Positions 10,356-19,191 of a DNA stretch of 48,046 nt are shown here, one piece after another. The first letter of the stretch is position 1; each line of letters starts with the position of its first letter. The notes under the pieces were generated by a model, which was not told the origin of the DNA, ran no database searches, and saw nothing but the letters and a program-made list of their open reading frames with translations. Source of the stretch: Acidimicrobiaceae bacterium (lineage in GTDB: Bacteria; Actinomycetota; Acidimicrobiia; Acidimicrobiales; RAAP-2); contig PLRK01000122.1 of assembly GCA_003163875.1 (NCBI GenBank), positions 1-48,046 on the forward strand, written 5' to 3'. Both the position numbers and the translations under genes were made by a program.

Positions 10356-10382
10356 AGGCGGCAACGACAGAGGTCGACGCCT
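10356..10382 (+). other. Hairpin in the ahcY leader
   Basis: AGGCG (10356-10360) pairs with CGCCT (10378-10382), and within it GAC-AGAG-GTC forms a small inner stem (10366-10375). It sits 30 bases before the ahcY ATG, just upstream of the Shine-Dalgarno. Its place before an S-adenosylhomocysteine-consuming gene suggests a possible ligand-responsive element, but it does not clearly match the SAH riboswitch as I know it. Confidence 0.35.
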
Positions 10383-10411
10383 GGAGACCAACTCACACAA
10401 CTAGGAGCATC

Positions 10412-11857
10412 ATGACCTCTGCCACATTTGATTTCAAAGTCGCTGATCTTTCCCTCGCCGACTTCGGTCGCGCCGAGATAACCCTCGCCGAACACGAGAT
10501 GCCTGGACTCATGGCCATGCGCCTGGAGTTCGGCGCGAGCAAACCGCTCAAGGGTGCACGAATCGCCGGTTCGTTACACATGACCATCCAGACGGCCGTG
10601 CTGATCGAAACCCTCGTCGAGTTAGGTGCCGACGTGCGTTGGGTGAGTTGCAACATCTTCTCGACCCAGGACCACGCTGCGGCAGCAGTCGTCGTCGGTC
10701 CCAACGGATCCGTCCAGGATCCGGCGGGCGTGCCCGTGTTCGCGTGGAAGGGTGAATCGCTCGAAGAGTACTGGTGGTGCACCGAGCAGCTGCTTCGTTG
10801 GCCCGGCTTCGACGGTCCCACCATGATCCTCGACGACGGCGGGGACGCGACACTGCTCGTGCACAAGGGTTTGGCGTTCGAACGTGCTGGCTTCGTGCCC
10901 GCGCCCGAAAGTGCGGACTCCGAGGAATACCGTGTCATCCTCGCCCTCTTGCACAAGATTGTCGCCAGTGGCGAGAAGATCTTCGAGCCAATGGCGAAGT
11001 CGATCATCGGGGTTTCCGAGGAGACGACGACCGGCGTGCACCGTCTCTATGAGATGGAGCGCGACGGGGTCTTGCTGTTTCCCGCAATCAACGTCAATGA
11101 CGCGGTGACCAAGTCCAAGTTCGACAACAAATACGGCTGTCGCCATTCGTTGATTGACGGCATCAATCGCGCCACCGACACGTTGATTGGCGGCAAAGTT
11201 GCGGTCGTGTGTGGGTACGGCGACGTTGGTAAGGGGTCGGCCGAATCACTTCGGGGACAGGGTGCGCGGGTCATCATCACCGAGATCGACCCCATCTGTG
11301 CGCTCCAGGCAGCAATGGATGGGTTCCAAGTGACCACCCTCGAAGAAGCCCTGCCGTACGCGGACATCATCATCACGGCGACCGGCAACAAGGACATCGT
11401 AAGTGTGGCCCACATGCAAATGATGAAGCACCAAGCGATCCTTGGCAACATCGGGCACTTCGACAACGAGATCGACATTGCGGGGCTCACCGCGTTGCCG
11501 GGCGTCAAGCGCGAGAACATAAAACCCCAGGTTGACAAGTGGATCCTGCCGAGTGGCCGGGCCATCATCGTGCTCTCCGAAGGTCGCCTCCTCAATCTCG
11601 GCAACGCCACCGGACACCCGAGTTTCGTGATGAGTAACTCGTTCACGAACCAGACCATGGCTCAGATGGAGCTCTTCGCCAGTGCCGCCAACTACGAAAA
11701 GAAGGTCTACGTGTTGCCCAAGCACCTTGACGAGAAGGTGGCGCGCCTCCATCTCGACGCCCTGGGCGTGAAACTCACCACACTGTCCAAGGTCCAAGCG
11801 GACTACATCGGCGTCTCGGTCGACGGGCCCTACAAACCCGACTCGTATCGCTACTAG
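10412..11857 (+). CDS. ahcY: Adenosylhomocysteinase
   Basis: Splits S-adenosylhomocysteine into adenosine and homocysteine, clearing the inhibitor left by methyltransferases; cytosolic NAD-dependent homotetramer. 481 aa, the long form of the family. Visible are the N-terminal [15 protein letters not shown], the substrate region [13 protein letters not shown], the [13 protein letters not shown] segment, the NAD-binding [20 protein letters not shown] and the invariant C-terminus PDSYRY. ATG at 10412 has AGGAG (10402-10406) five bases upstream. A cysteine-synthase-family gene follows 85 bp later, so the homocysteine may pass to transsulfuration. Confidence 0.97.
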   Translation: MTSATFDFKVADLSLADFGRAEITLAEHEMPGLMAMRLEFGASKPLKGARIAGSLHMTIQTAVLIETLVELGADVRWVSCNIFSTQDHAAAAVVVGPNGSVQDPAGVPVFAWKGESLEEYWWCTEQLLRWPGFDGPTMILDDGGDATLLVHKGLAFERAGFVPAPESADSEEYRVILALLHKIVASGEKIFEPMAKSIIGVSEETTTGVHRLYEMERDGVLLFPAINVNDAVTKSKFDNKYGCRHSLIDGINRATDTLIGGKVAVVCGYGDVGKGSAESLRGQGARVIITEIDPICALQAAMDGFQVTTLEEALPYADIIITATGNKDIVSVAHMQMMKHQAILGNIGHFDNEIDIAGLTALPGVKRENIKPQVDKWILPSGRAIIVLSEGRLLNLGNATGHPSFVMSNSFTNQTMAQMELFASAANYEKKVYVLPKHLDEKVARLHLDALGVKLTTLSKVQADYIGVSVDGPYKPDSYRY

Positions 11858-11942
11858 GAAGAGCGCCGCCACGCGCACGTCGTTTATTTGACAGTATGAG
11901 GTGGGTCTCGTTAGTGACGATTCACCGTTCGAAAGGACCATC

Positions 11943-12899
11943 GTGGCAGAACGTGCACATACGCCGACCGTCCTCGACGCGATTGGTTCCACCCCTCTGA
12001 TCGACGTCGACGGGTTGTGGCTCAAACTCGAGTACCTCAACCCATCGGGCTCCATCAAAGCCCGCATGGCGCGTTACATCATCGAACGTGCCGAGCGCGA
12101 GGGCCTATTGCATCCTGGTGACACGATCGTCGAAGCGTCGAGTGGCAACACCGGCAACGCGATGAGCATGGTCGCCGCGGTAAAGGGCTACACGATGCTC
12201 GTCGTGATGCCAGTTGGTCTCAGCCCCGAGCGCGCCGCCATCTCGACCGCATTTGGGGCCCAACTCGTCAACGTCGGCGACTTCCACGTGAATGAGGCAC
12301 TCGCCCTCGCCTCCGAACTCGGTGCTCGACCCGGCCACTTCGCTCCTCATCAATTCGAATCCGAATGGAACGTCGAAGAGAACCGGACCTGGCTGGGACC
12401 CGAAATCCTCCAACAGCTCGGCGATCGCCTACCCGACGCTTTCGTGATGGGCGTGGGCACTGGTGGCACCCTCATTGGGGTTGGTCAGGCGTTTCGAGCG
12501 TCGAACCCGGACGTTCTCATCGTGGGGCTCGAGCCGAGTGAATCCTGCACGATTCAGTGTGGCGACACTGGACTTCACCGAATCGAAGGTATCGCCGACG
12601 GCTTCGTACCAGCGATCTACCAGCGCCATCGTGACATCGTGGACCGTGTCGTCGCCGTGCACAGCGACGACGCCGTCGCCGAGATGCGACGCCTCGCCAA
12701 GCACCATGGCCTCCTCGTTGGTCCGAGCACGGGCGCAAACGTCGTCGCGGCTCGGCGACTCATGGACGAGCAACCAGACTTACAGACCGTCGTGACGATT
12801 TGCTGTGACGAAGGAGAGAAGTATCTCAGTGAGTACTTCATCCCCGATGTACGCGCCGTGGATGCGTCGACTCTCGCGCCGGCCCGTCGAGCGCAGTAA
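11943..12899 (+). CDS. PLP-dependent cysteine synthase / cystathionine beta-synthase family enzyme
   Basis: Fold-type II PLP enzyme, about 318 aa. The PLP lysine is in PSGSIKARMA, the substrate loop is SSGNTGNAMS, the phosphate-binding loop GVGTGGTLIG, and the C-terminal part has GPSTGANVVAA and CDEGEKYLSEYF. The start is GTG at 11943 because GAAAGGA (11931-11937) lies just upstream; the open frame begins at 11901. A possible promoter is TTGACA (11888-11893) with a weak TAGTGA 18 bases on. It could be an O-acetylserine sulfhydrylase, but its place after ahcY makes cystathionine beta-synthase (homocysteine + serine) an alternative. It lacks the C-terminal CBS domains of eukaryotic-type enzymes. 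Confidence 0.85.
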   Translation: MAERAHTPTVLDAIGSTPLIDVDGLWLKLEYLNPSGSIKARMARYIIERAEREGLLHPGDTIVEASSGNTGNAMSMVAAVKGYTMLVVMPVGLSPERAAISTAFGAQLVNVGDFHVNEALALASELGARPGHFAPHQFESEWNVEENRTWLGPEILQQLGDRLPDAFVMGVGTGGTLIGVGQAFRASNPDVLIVGLEPSESCTIQCGDTGLHRIEGIADGFVPAIYQRHRDIVDRVVAVHSDDAVAEMRRLAKHHGLLVGPSTGANVVAARRLMDEQPDLQTVVTICCDEGEKYLSEYFIPDVRAVDASTLAPARRAQ

Positions 12900-12914
12900 A
12901 CGAACGAGCGCTGC

Positions 12915-13679
12915 TTAGAGCGGTGTGACGTACGCGCCGTTGATGCCACCGTCGACGAGGAACGTGGACGCGGTGATGAACGACGAGTCATCGCTCGCGA
13001 GAAAGAGAACCGCGCTCGCGATCTCGTCAGGCTCGGCGAAGCGGCCCATCGGGATGTGAATCAGTCGGCGCGCGGCGCGCTCGGGATCTTTTGCAAACAA
13101 TTCTTGTAAAAGTGGCGTGTTCACCGGTCCCGGACACAGCGCGTTCACGCGGATACCCTCGCGCGCGAACTGCACGCCGAGCTCTCGACTCATCGACAAC
13201 ACACCCCCCTTGGACGCGGTGTAGGAGACCTGCGACGTCGCCGAACCCATCACTGCCACGAAGGATGCGGTGTTGATGATCGAACCACCGCCGCGACGTT
13301 GCAGGTGCGGGATCCCGTAGCGACAGCACAAGTAGACCGACGTGAGGTTCACCTCTTGGACCCGACGCCACGCGTCGAGTCCGGTCGTGAGTATCGAATC
13401 GTCGTCCGCGGGCGATATACCCGCGTTGTTAAAGAGAATGTCGATACCCCCATAGACGTCGGCGGTCGTCGTGTACAACGCCTCCACGCTGTGTTCGTTC
13501 GCGACGTCGACGTGCACGTAGGTGCCGCCAATCTCTGCGGCGAGCGCGGTGCCCGCGTCCTCGGCAACGTCCGCGACCACGACGTGCGCGCTTTCGCTCG
13601 CAAATCGCAGGGCCGTCGCGCGACCAATGCCACTCGCGGCACCGGTGATGACCGCAACCTTGTTCTCCAGACGACCCAT
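12915..13679 (-). CDS. Short-chain dehydrogenase/reductase
   Basis: NAD(P)-dependent oxidoreductase, 254 aa, classical SDR. Cofactor motif TGAASGIG near residue 14, NNAG (LFNNAGISP), catalytic Ser and YxxxK in SYTASKGGV, and the C-terminal FITASTFLVDGG. Last gene of the glutamine-synthetase-like / ALDH / SDR operon; its ATG at 13679 overlaps the ALDH stop (TGATG). An ATG one codon earlier (13682) abuts GGAGGA and is too close to use that Shine-Dalgarno, so 13679 is preferred. Likely oxidises or reduces an alcohol/carbonyl intermediate of the pathway; specificity unknown. Confidence 0.88.
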   Translation of the reverse strand: MGRLENKVAVITGAASGIGRATALRFASESAHVVVADVAEDAGTALAAEIGGTYVHVDVANEHSVEALYTTTADVYGGIDILFNNAGISPADDDSILTTGLDAWRRVQEVNLTSVYLCCRYGIPHLQRRGGGSIINTASFVAVMGSATSQVSYTASKGGVLSMSRELGVQFAREGIRVNALCPGPVNTPLLQELFAKDPERAARRLIHIPMGRFAEPDEIASAVLFLASDDSSFITASTFLVDGGINGAYVTPL

Positions 13680-15040
13680 CATTCCTCCGTTGATAGAAAT
13701 ACGTTTTTTTCTTCGCTGAATCCAAGTAACGCATCGGGACCTAATTCACGACCAATCCCCGACTGCTTGAAGCCGCCAAAGGGCGTTGCGTAGCGAACTG
13801 AGGAGTTGGAATTTACCGATAACGCTCCGGTCTCGACACCGCGCGCGACTCGCAGGGCCTTACCGAGATCGCGAGTCCAGATCGAACCCGATAGGCCGTA
13901 GGGCGTGTCGTTGGCGATGCGTAGCGCGTCTGCCTCGTCACCGAAGCGAACCACCGACACAATTGGTCCAAAGATCTCGTCGCGGAATGCTCGACTCGAT
14001 TGGTCGGGAGTTTCGAGCACCGTGGGTGCAAACCAATACCCCGGTCCCTCGGGGGCGCTGCCGCGAAAGGCCACGTTGGCTTCTTCGACGTAGGACGCCA
14101 CACTGTCGCGCTGAGCGCTGGTGATGAGCGGACCCATCTCGCTGTCGTCCCTTGACGGATCGAGCACCTTGACGCCCTTGACGGCGACTTCGAAGAGTTC
14201 CATGAACTTGTCGTACACCTTGTCCTCCACCAAGATTCGCGAACGCGCGCAGCAATCTTGACCCGCGTTGTCGAACACCGCGTACGGTGCCATCGCGGCC
14301 GCCTTCTCGAGATTCGCGTCAGCGAAGATGATGTTGGCACTCTTTCCACCGAGCTCCAGCGTGACGCGCTTCACCTGTTCGGCGCATCCCGCCATGATCT
14401 TTCGCCCCACTTCGTTGGAGCCCGTGAAGCAGACCTTGCGCACCGCGTCGTTCGTCACGAACCGGTACCCCACCGACGCCCCGTCCCCGTTGATCACTTG
14501 AAACACCCCTTCGGGTATCCCGGCGTCCAAGGCCAGTTCGCCAAGTCGAATCGCGGTGAGTGGGGTGAGCATCGCGGGCTTCAAGACGACCGTGTTGCCG
14601 GCGGCGAGCGCGGGACCCAGTCCCCACCCGGCGATCGGCATGGGAAAGTTCCACGGCACGATGATGCCCACGACGCCCAGTGGCTCGTAGAACGTGATAT
14701 CGACGCCCCCGGCGACGGGGATCTGACGTCCCGAGTGACGTTCGGGCGCACCGGCGTAGTAGGCGAGCACGTCGCGCACATTGCCCGCTTCCCATCGTGC
14801 GTTGCCAATGGTGTGACCTGAATTGGCGACTTCAAGTTGTGCCAATTCCTCAATGTGCGAGTCGACGACTTCGGAGAAACGTCGTAGCAATCGAGCGCGA
14901 TCGGCGGGATTCACGGCACGCCACGCGGGAGCGCTCGCTTTCGCTCGAGCAATTGCCGCATCGGTCTGTTCGACGCTGAGCATTTCGACAGAGGTAATTT
15001 CTTCCTCGGTCGAAGGGTTAATAATCGAGAACGTGCTCAT
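13679..15040 (-). CDS. Aldehyde dehydrogenase (NAD(P)+-dependent)
   Basis: Oxidises an aldehyde to the acid, 453 aa, ALDH superfamily. Visible are VPWNFPMPIAGW, the cofactor segment KPAMLTPLTA, the catalytic Glu in LELGGKSAN, the nucleophilic Cys in GQDCCARSR, FGP (DEIFGPIVSV), and the C-terminal FGGFKQSGIGRELG. The ATG at 15040 overlaps the stop of the glutamine-synthetase-like gene (ATGA), which decides the start over an in-frame one at 15070. In the PuuABCD-type route the equivalent enzyme (PuuC) oxidises a gamma-glutamylated aminoaldehyde; that role is inferred from the neighbour. Confidence 0.93.
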   Translation of the reverse strand: MSTFSIINPSTEEEITSVEMLSVEQTDAAIARAKASAPAWRAVNPADRARLLRRFSEVVDSHIEELAQLEVANSGHTIGNARWEAGNVRDVLAYYAGAPERHSGRQIPVAGGVDITFYEPLGVVGIIVPWNFPMPIAGWGLGPALAAGNTVVLKPAMLTPLTAIRLGELALDAGIPEGVFQVINGDGASVGYRFVTNDAVRKVCFTGSNEVGRKIMAGCAEQVKRVTLELGGKSANIIFADANLEKAAAMAPYAVFDNAGQDCCARSRILVEDKVYDKFMELFEVAVKGVKVLDPSRDDSEMGPLITSAQRDSVASYVEEANVAFRGSAPEGPGYWFAPTVLETPDQSSRAFRDEIFGPIVSVVRFGDEADALRIANDTPYGLSGSIWTRDLGKALRVARGVETGALSVNSNSSVRYATPFGGFKQSGIGRELGPDALLGFSEEKNVFLSTEE

Positions 15041-16401
15041 AGTCGTTCGAATCCTCGGTAGCGTTCCCAATCCGTCACGGCGGCATTGAAGGCATCGACT
15101 TCCACGCGTGCTGCTCGTACGTAGTGCTCGACGACCTCGTCGCCAAACGCGTCGCGTGCGACTTCGCTTTGCTCGAAGAGCGCGAGTGCTTCAGCGAGCG
15201 TCGTCGGCACTCTCGGCGCGTCCGCGATGTACGCGTTACCTATGAACGCCGGCGCCAAGGCCAAGGATTCCTCGACCCCGCGAAGTCCGGCCGCGACCAG
15301 CGCCGAGATGGCGAGATATTGATTGACGTCCCCGCCGGGGATGCGGCACTCGACGCGAATCGACGAACCGTGTCCCACCACTCGGAATGCGCAGGTTCGA
15401 TTGTCAATCCCCCACAACATTGCGGTGGGGGCGAAGGAGCCTTCGACGAAGCGCTTGTAGCTATTGATATTCGGCGCGAGGAACAGCGAAAGTTCTCGGG
15501 CGTACGTGATCTGCCCCGCAAGGAAATGCTGGAAGATCGGCGAGAATCCGTGCTCCTCGTCACCCGCGAAGACGGGCTTGTCATTCTGATCGCGAAGCGA
15601 CAAATGGATGTGACACGAATTTCCCTCTCGCGCGTCGTACTTCGCCATGAACGTCACGCTCACGCCTTCTTGGGCAGCGATCTCCTTGACGCCGAGTTTG
15701 AAGAGGCCGTGCTCGTCGCATTTGTCGACCAAGGTGCTGTACTTAAAGGCGATCTCGTGTTGTCCGAAGTTGCACTCGCCCTTCACCGATTCGACGAACA
15801 TCCCCGCGTGCGTCATTGCGCGTCGCATCCGCCCTAAGAGGGGCTCGATTCGCGACGTGCCCTGGAGCGAATAGTCGACGTTGTATTGATTCGCGGGCTC
15901 CATGTTGCGATAGCCGTTGGTCCACGCTTCTTCGTACGTGTTGTTAAAGACAATGAATTCCAATTCGGTGCCCGTGAGTCCCGTCCACCCGCGTTCACTC
16001 AATCGCGAAACCTGGCTTTGAAGAATCTGGCGCGGCGACGGGGCGACGGGCTCGCCGGTCACCGTCTCGACGTCCGCGAAGACAATGACCGTCTTTTCAT
16101 GCCAGGACACGCGTCGAATCGTCGTGAAGTCCGGTCGAAATGCGATGTCACCGTACCCTCGCTCCCAGGACGTCAGATCGAAACCATCCACGGTCGCCAT
16201 GTCGACGTCGGAGGCGAGCAGGTAACTACACCCCTCAATAACGCCCGCGCCGATGTCGTCGACGAAGAAGTTCGCGTCAAGACGCTTTCCCTGTAGGCGT
16301 CCTTGCATGTCGGTGATCGCCACAATCACCGTATCGACAGAACCTTCACGAATCTCGGACAGAAGTTGTTCGTAGTCGAGACGAGGACTCGTGGTTGGCA
16401 T
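15037..16401 (-). CDS. Glutamine synthetase-like gamma-glutamyl-amine ligase (PuuA/GlnA3-like)
   Basis: Glutamine-synthetase-fold enzyme, 454 aa, that probably joins glutamate to an amine other than ammonia. Visible are the N-terminal beta-grasp (VIVAITDMQGRLQGKRL), the metal/glutamate residues of GTELEFIVFN, GECNFGQHEIAFKY, the HIHLSL metal site, and NSYKRFVEGSFAPTAMLWG and RVECRIPGGDVNQYLAISA. Coupling to an aldehyde dehydrogenase and an SDR is the reason to prefer amine catabolism (polyamine, ethanolamine or similar) over nitrogen assimilation. ATG at 16401 has AAGGAG eight bases upstream. No PuuB- or PuuD-like gene is present here. Confidence 0.85.
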   Translation of the reverse strand: MPTTSPRLDYEQLLSEIREGSVDTVIVAITDMQGRLQGKRLDANFFVDDIGAGVIEGCSYLLASDVDMATVDGFDLTSWERGYGDIAFRPDFTTIRRVSWHEKTVIVFADVETVTGEPVAPSPRQILQSQVSRLSERGWTGLTGTELEFIVFNNTYEEAWTNGYRNMEPANQYNVDYSLQGTSRIEPLLGRMRRAMTHAGMFVESVKGECNFGQHEIAFKYSTLVDKCDEHGLFKLGVKEIAAQEGVSVTFMAKYDAREGNSCHIHLSLRDQNDKPVFAGDEEHGFSPIFQHFLAGQITYARELSLFLAPNINSYKRFVEGSFAPTAMLWGIDNRTCAFRVVGHGSSIRVECRIPGGDVNQYLAISALVAAGLRGVEESLALAPAFIGNAYIADAPRVPTTLAEALALFEQSEVARDAFGDEVVEHYVRAARVEVDAFNAAVTDWERYRGFERL

Positions 16402-16661
16402 CCGTTTGCTCCTTGCTCACTGGTCCATCCGATAGTAACTACCGCGCTTCAACTTACCCAAAACCACGTAGGTACACCTGCGGTGCTGCCCGCCAACCTC
16501 GGCGAAGCAATTCGCCACCACCGAACAAGCCTGGTGTCGGTTCGCTGGAAGCATCGTTCATTGAAACATGTTGGAAATGGACGACATTGAAGCGCCGAAC
16601 AGAATTGACACAACGAGATGAGACGTGAAGACTGTTCAAAATTCGCGGAGAGTTGGTGGGG

Positions 16662-17429
16662 ATGGCTGGACGGATTGCGGGCAAGGTGTGCGTGGTCACC
16701 GGAGCTGGTTCGGGTATCGGTCGTGCGACCGCGCTGCGCTTCGCCCAGGAGGGCGCGAGTGTCTTGTGCGCCGATATCAACCGTGCGGCAGCCCACGACA
16801 CGGTCCAACAAGCCACCGCTTCGGGAGGCGTCGCCCACGCTCGTGAGGTCGACGTCAGTGATTCCTCGGCCGTGGACGCGATGATCGAAGATGCGGTCCG
16901 TACGTATGGTTCGCTCGACGTGCTCGTCAATAACGCAGGCGTGAATATCCCAGGCGTCTTGCACGAGGTGAGTGATGACGTGATCGAGCGAACCCTCGCC
17001 GTCAACGTCAAGGGGCCGATCTACGGATGCCGCGCCGCGATCCCGCACATGTTGAAGCAGGGTCAAGGCTCGATCATCAACATCTCGAGCGTAAACGGCA
17101 TCGTCTCGGAGCCATTTCTCGCCGTCTACTCCGCGTCCAAGGGTGCCACGGTGATGTTGACCAAGGGCGTGGCGCTCGACTACGCCAAACAGGGAATCCG
17201 TTGCAACGTCGTCTGCCCGGGTTGGGTGGACACGCCAATCAACTACGCGCACGCCGACATGCTCGGAGGGCTCGAGCACGTCTACGCGACGATTGATTCG
17301 TTTCAACCCATTGGTCGACCTGGCGAACCAAGCGAGATTGCAAACGTCATTTTGTTCCTCGCGTCCGATGAAGCGAGTTTCATGACCGGTAGCGTCGTCG
17401 CCGTCGACGGGGGTATGACGTCCCAGTGA
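16662..17429 (+). CDS. Short-chain dehydrogenase/reductase
   Basis: Classical SDR, about 255 aa, divergent from the glutamine-synthetase-like operon and probably part of the same pathway. Cofactor motif TGAGSGIG, NNAG (LVNNAGVNIPG), catalytic Ser in NISSVNG, YxxxK in YSASKGA, and C-terminal FMTGSVVAVDGG. ATG 16662 is preferred over in-frame TTG 16653 and GTG 16656 because GGAG (16647-16650) is correctly spaced. A TTGACA at 16605-16610 is a possible -35, but the -10 is weak. A 14-bp palindrome overlaps the stop codon. Confidence 0.88.
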   Translation: MAGRIAGKVCVVTGAGSGIGRATALRFAQEGASVLCADINRAAAHDTVQQATASGGVAHAREVDVSDSSAVDAMIEDAVRTYGSLDVLVNNAGVNIPGVLHEVSDDVIERTLAVNVKGPIYGCRAAIPHMLKQGQGSIINISSVNGIVSEPFLAVYSASKGATVMLTKGVALDYAKQGIRCNVVCPGWVDTPINYAHADMLGGLEHVYATIDSFQPIGRPGEPSEIANVILFLASDEASFMTGSVVAVDGGMTSQ

Positions 17430-17439
17430 CGTACGTCAC
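17426..17439. repeat. Perfect 14-bp palindrome at the SDR stop codon
   Basis: GTGACGTACGTCAC is self-complementary over all 14 bases and contains the TGA stop of the upstream SDR. It has no T-tract, so it is not a standard terminator; it could be a regulator site or chance. Confidence 0.4.
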
Positions 17440-17502
17440 CAAACGTGGACGAACTCGTCGGCGCGCGCACGATCGCCCTGGCGTGCAACTGCGCTGAAGG
17501 GG

Positions 17503-18369
17503 CTATACGTCCTGGTCGCGGTAGCCAGCGAAGATGTCGGTCACGACGCCCACGTTTTGGGGATTGGTGACGCGACGAAACCATTCAGTTCCCATCACTT
17601 CTTTGAATTGCTGGCGATCCATCTTGAGAAAGAAACTCTCCGCCATTTGCGACGCGTGTGCGGCGAGTGCGTCGTATTTCGCGTCAGTTGCGCTACTCAC
17701 GTCGATGACTGCGCTAATGAGCTCGTCGGGGGTCCCGAGATCGATCTCGGGTTCATCGGACACTGGTGACCCGGGCTCGACGATGCCCTTCGCTTCGTTC
17801 GCCGCCTTCTGTTCTCGCTCCTCTTGCTCCCAACGTTCTCGCCAGCGCCCCATCACCGAATTCGGTATCGCGTTGTAATACAACGTTGGCTCATAATCCA
17901 ACATCGCAAGGGCGGCCAACGTCACACGGTTCGCCTGAATGTGATCGGGGTGACCGTAGAACCCAATCTCGTTGTAAGTCACGATCACCTGAGGATGTTC
18001 CTCTTCGATGATCGAGGCGAGTCGCTTCGCGGCGTCTTGGACCGGCGTGGCCCAAAAGCTGTCGGGGTCTTGATTTTGCGGCCAGCCCATCATCCCCGAG
18101 TCGCGATACCCGAGCCGGATGAGTCGATCGATGCCGAGAATCTCGACGGCCTGATCGAGTTCCTTCGCACGGATCTTCGCCACTTCGTCGCCGTCGTGGT
18201 GACCAGTGTTGGGTTTCGCCCCGTCGAGGGCGTCGCCACACTCGCCGTTGGTGCACGTCACGAGCACCGTGCGAACACCTTGGTCGGCAAGGAGTCGGTA
18301 GATCCCTCCGGTGGAACTCGCTTCATCGTCGGGATGCGCGTGCACGGCGAGAAAAGTGAGTTGCTCCAT
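17503..18369 (-). CDS. mca: Mycothiol conjugate amidase-type PIG-L deacetylase
   Basis: Zinc hydrolase, 288 aa, that in actinobacteria cleaves mycothiol S-conjugates to release a mercapturate for export. The LmbE/PIG-L motif AHPDDE is at about 11-16, with CTNGECGD, the family segment LGYRDSGMMGWPQN, and the second metal-binding HPDH (YGHPDHIQANR). The dense acidic/Gln-rich C-terminal half matches Mca better than MshB, but the two are hard to separate by eye. Its ATG abuts the stop of a second PIG-L gene (TAA at 18372-18370, ATG at 18369), so they are co-transcribed. Confidence 0.82.
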   Translation of the reverse strand: MEQLTFLAVHAHPDDEASSTGGIYRLLADQGVRTVLVTCTNGECGDALDGAKPNTGHHDGDEVAKIRAKELDQAVEILGIDRLIRLGYRDSGMMGWPQNQDPDSFWATPVQDAAKRLASIIEEEHPQVIVTYNEIGFYGHPDHIQANRVTLAALAMLDYEPTLYYNAIPNSVMGRWRERWEQEEREQKAANEAKGIVEPGSPVSDEPEIDLGTPDELISAVIDVSSATDAKYDALAAHASQMAESFFLKMDRQQFKEVMGTEWFRRVTNPQNVGVVTDIFAGYRDQDV

Positions 18370-19182
18370 TTACAGTCCTCCAAAAAGATCGTGTTCGTCG
18401 CCCGATACCGTCGTTCGACTCCAGCCGCGCTGGTAATACTCAGTACCGAACAACATAGAAAACAGGTCGGGCGCCATCGTCACGAGTTCCGCATTGTCGA
18501 TTTGCGATGCGTGCATGGCAATCGTTTCTTGTTTCTGTTTCGCGTACGACGAGACGTCCATAACACAGGCTATGAGGTCGTCGCGAGTCCCAGGCACGGC
18601 GTCATGCACCCACGCTGGCAGATAGACATTTTGCTGGCTTGCGTTCTTCGTGAAGGTCGCAAGGACCCCCTGGGGAATGACCGGATAATAGAGACGTTGC
18701 GTGCTCGCACTTAACTCGACCGCCCGACGAGTCACCTTGTTCGCCATGACGTGATCGGGGTGTCCATAAAAGCCGTTCTCATCGTAGGTGACCACGACCG
18801 TCGCGCCCACCTCGTCGAAGATCCCCGCAAGAACTCTCGCGACCGCGTTGATGTCGACGTTCATGAATGAGTTCTCCTCATGATTCTGTCGCCAACCCGC
18901 CATGCCTGAGTCGTCATAGCCCAGGTTGACGACGCGATGAAAACCTGCGTGTCGAGCAGCGCGCTGTAGCTCCGCAGCTCTCGTCGCCACCGTCTGTTCG
19001 GCGTCGTGGTCTCGATGGGATCCTGGTCGAGCGTGTGCATCGAGCCCCAGGCGCCCGTTGGTGCAGGTGACGAGCACAACGCGATGACCACGAGCACGGT
19101 AGAGCGACGAGATGCCAGCAGTGAAGAGCGCTTCATCATCGGGATGCGCATGCACGCACACGAGCGTTGGCCGAAACGTCAT
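18370..19182 (-). CDS. PIG-L family deacetylase (MshB/Mca paralogue)
   Basis: Zinc-dependent N-deacetylase fold, 270 aa, paralogous to the next gene: AHPDDEALFTAG near residue 11, CTNGRLG, LGYDDSGMAGWRQN, and YGHPDHVMANK. It could be the mycothiol biosynthetic deacetylase (MshB) or a second conjugate amidase. The tandem arrangement with a Mca-like gene suggests duplication followed by specialisation. It begins nine bases after the NRAMP stop, on the same strand, so it probably belongs to the same transcript. Confidence 0.75.
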   Translation of the reverse strand: MTFRPTLVCVHAHPDDEALFTAGISSLYRARGHRVVLVTCTNGRLGLDAHARPGSHRDHDAEQTVATRAAELQRAARHAGFHRVVNLGYDDSGMAGWRQNHEENSFMNVDINAVARVLAGIFDEVGATVVVTYDENGFYGHPDHVMANKVTRRAVELSASTQRLYYPVIPQGVLATFTKNASQQNVYLPAWVHDAVPGTRDDLIACVMDVSSYAKQKQETIAMHASQIDNAELVTMAPDLFSMLFGTEYYQRGWSRTTVSGDEHDLFGGL

Positions 19183-19191
19183 TCGAAGAGA

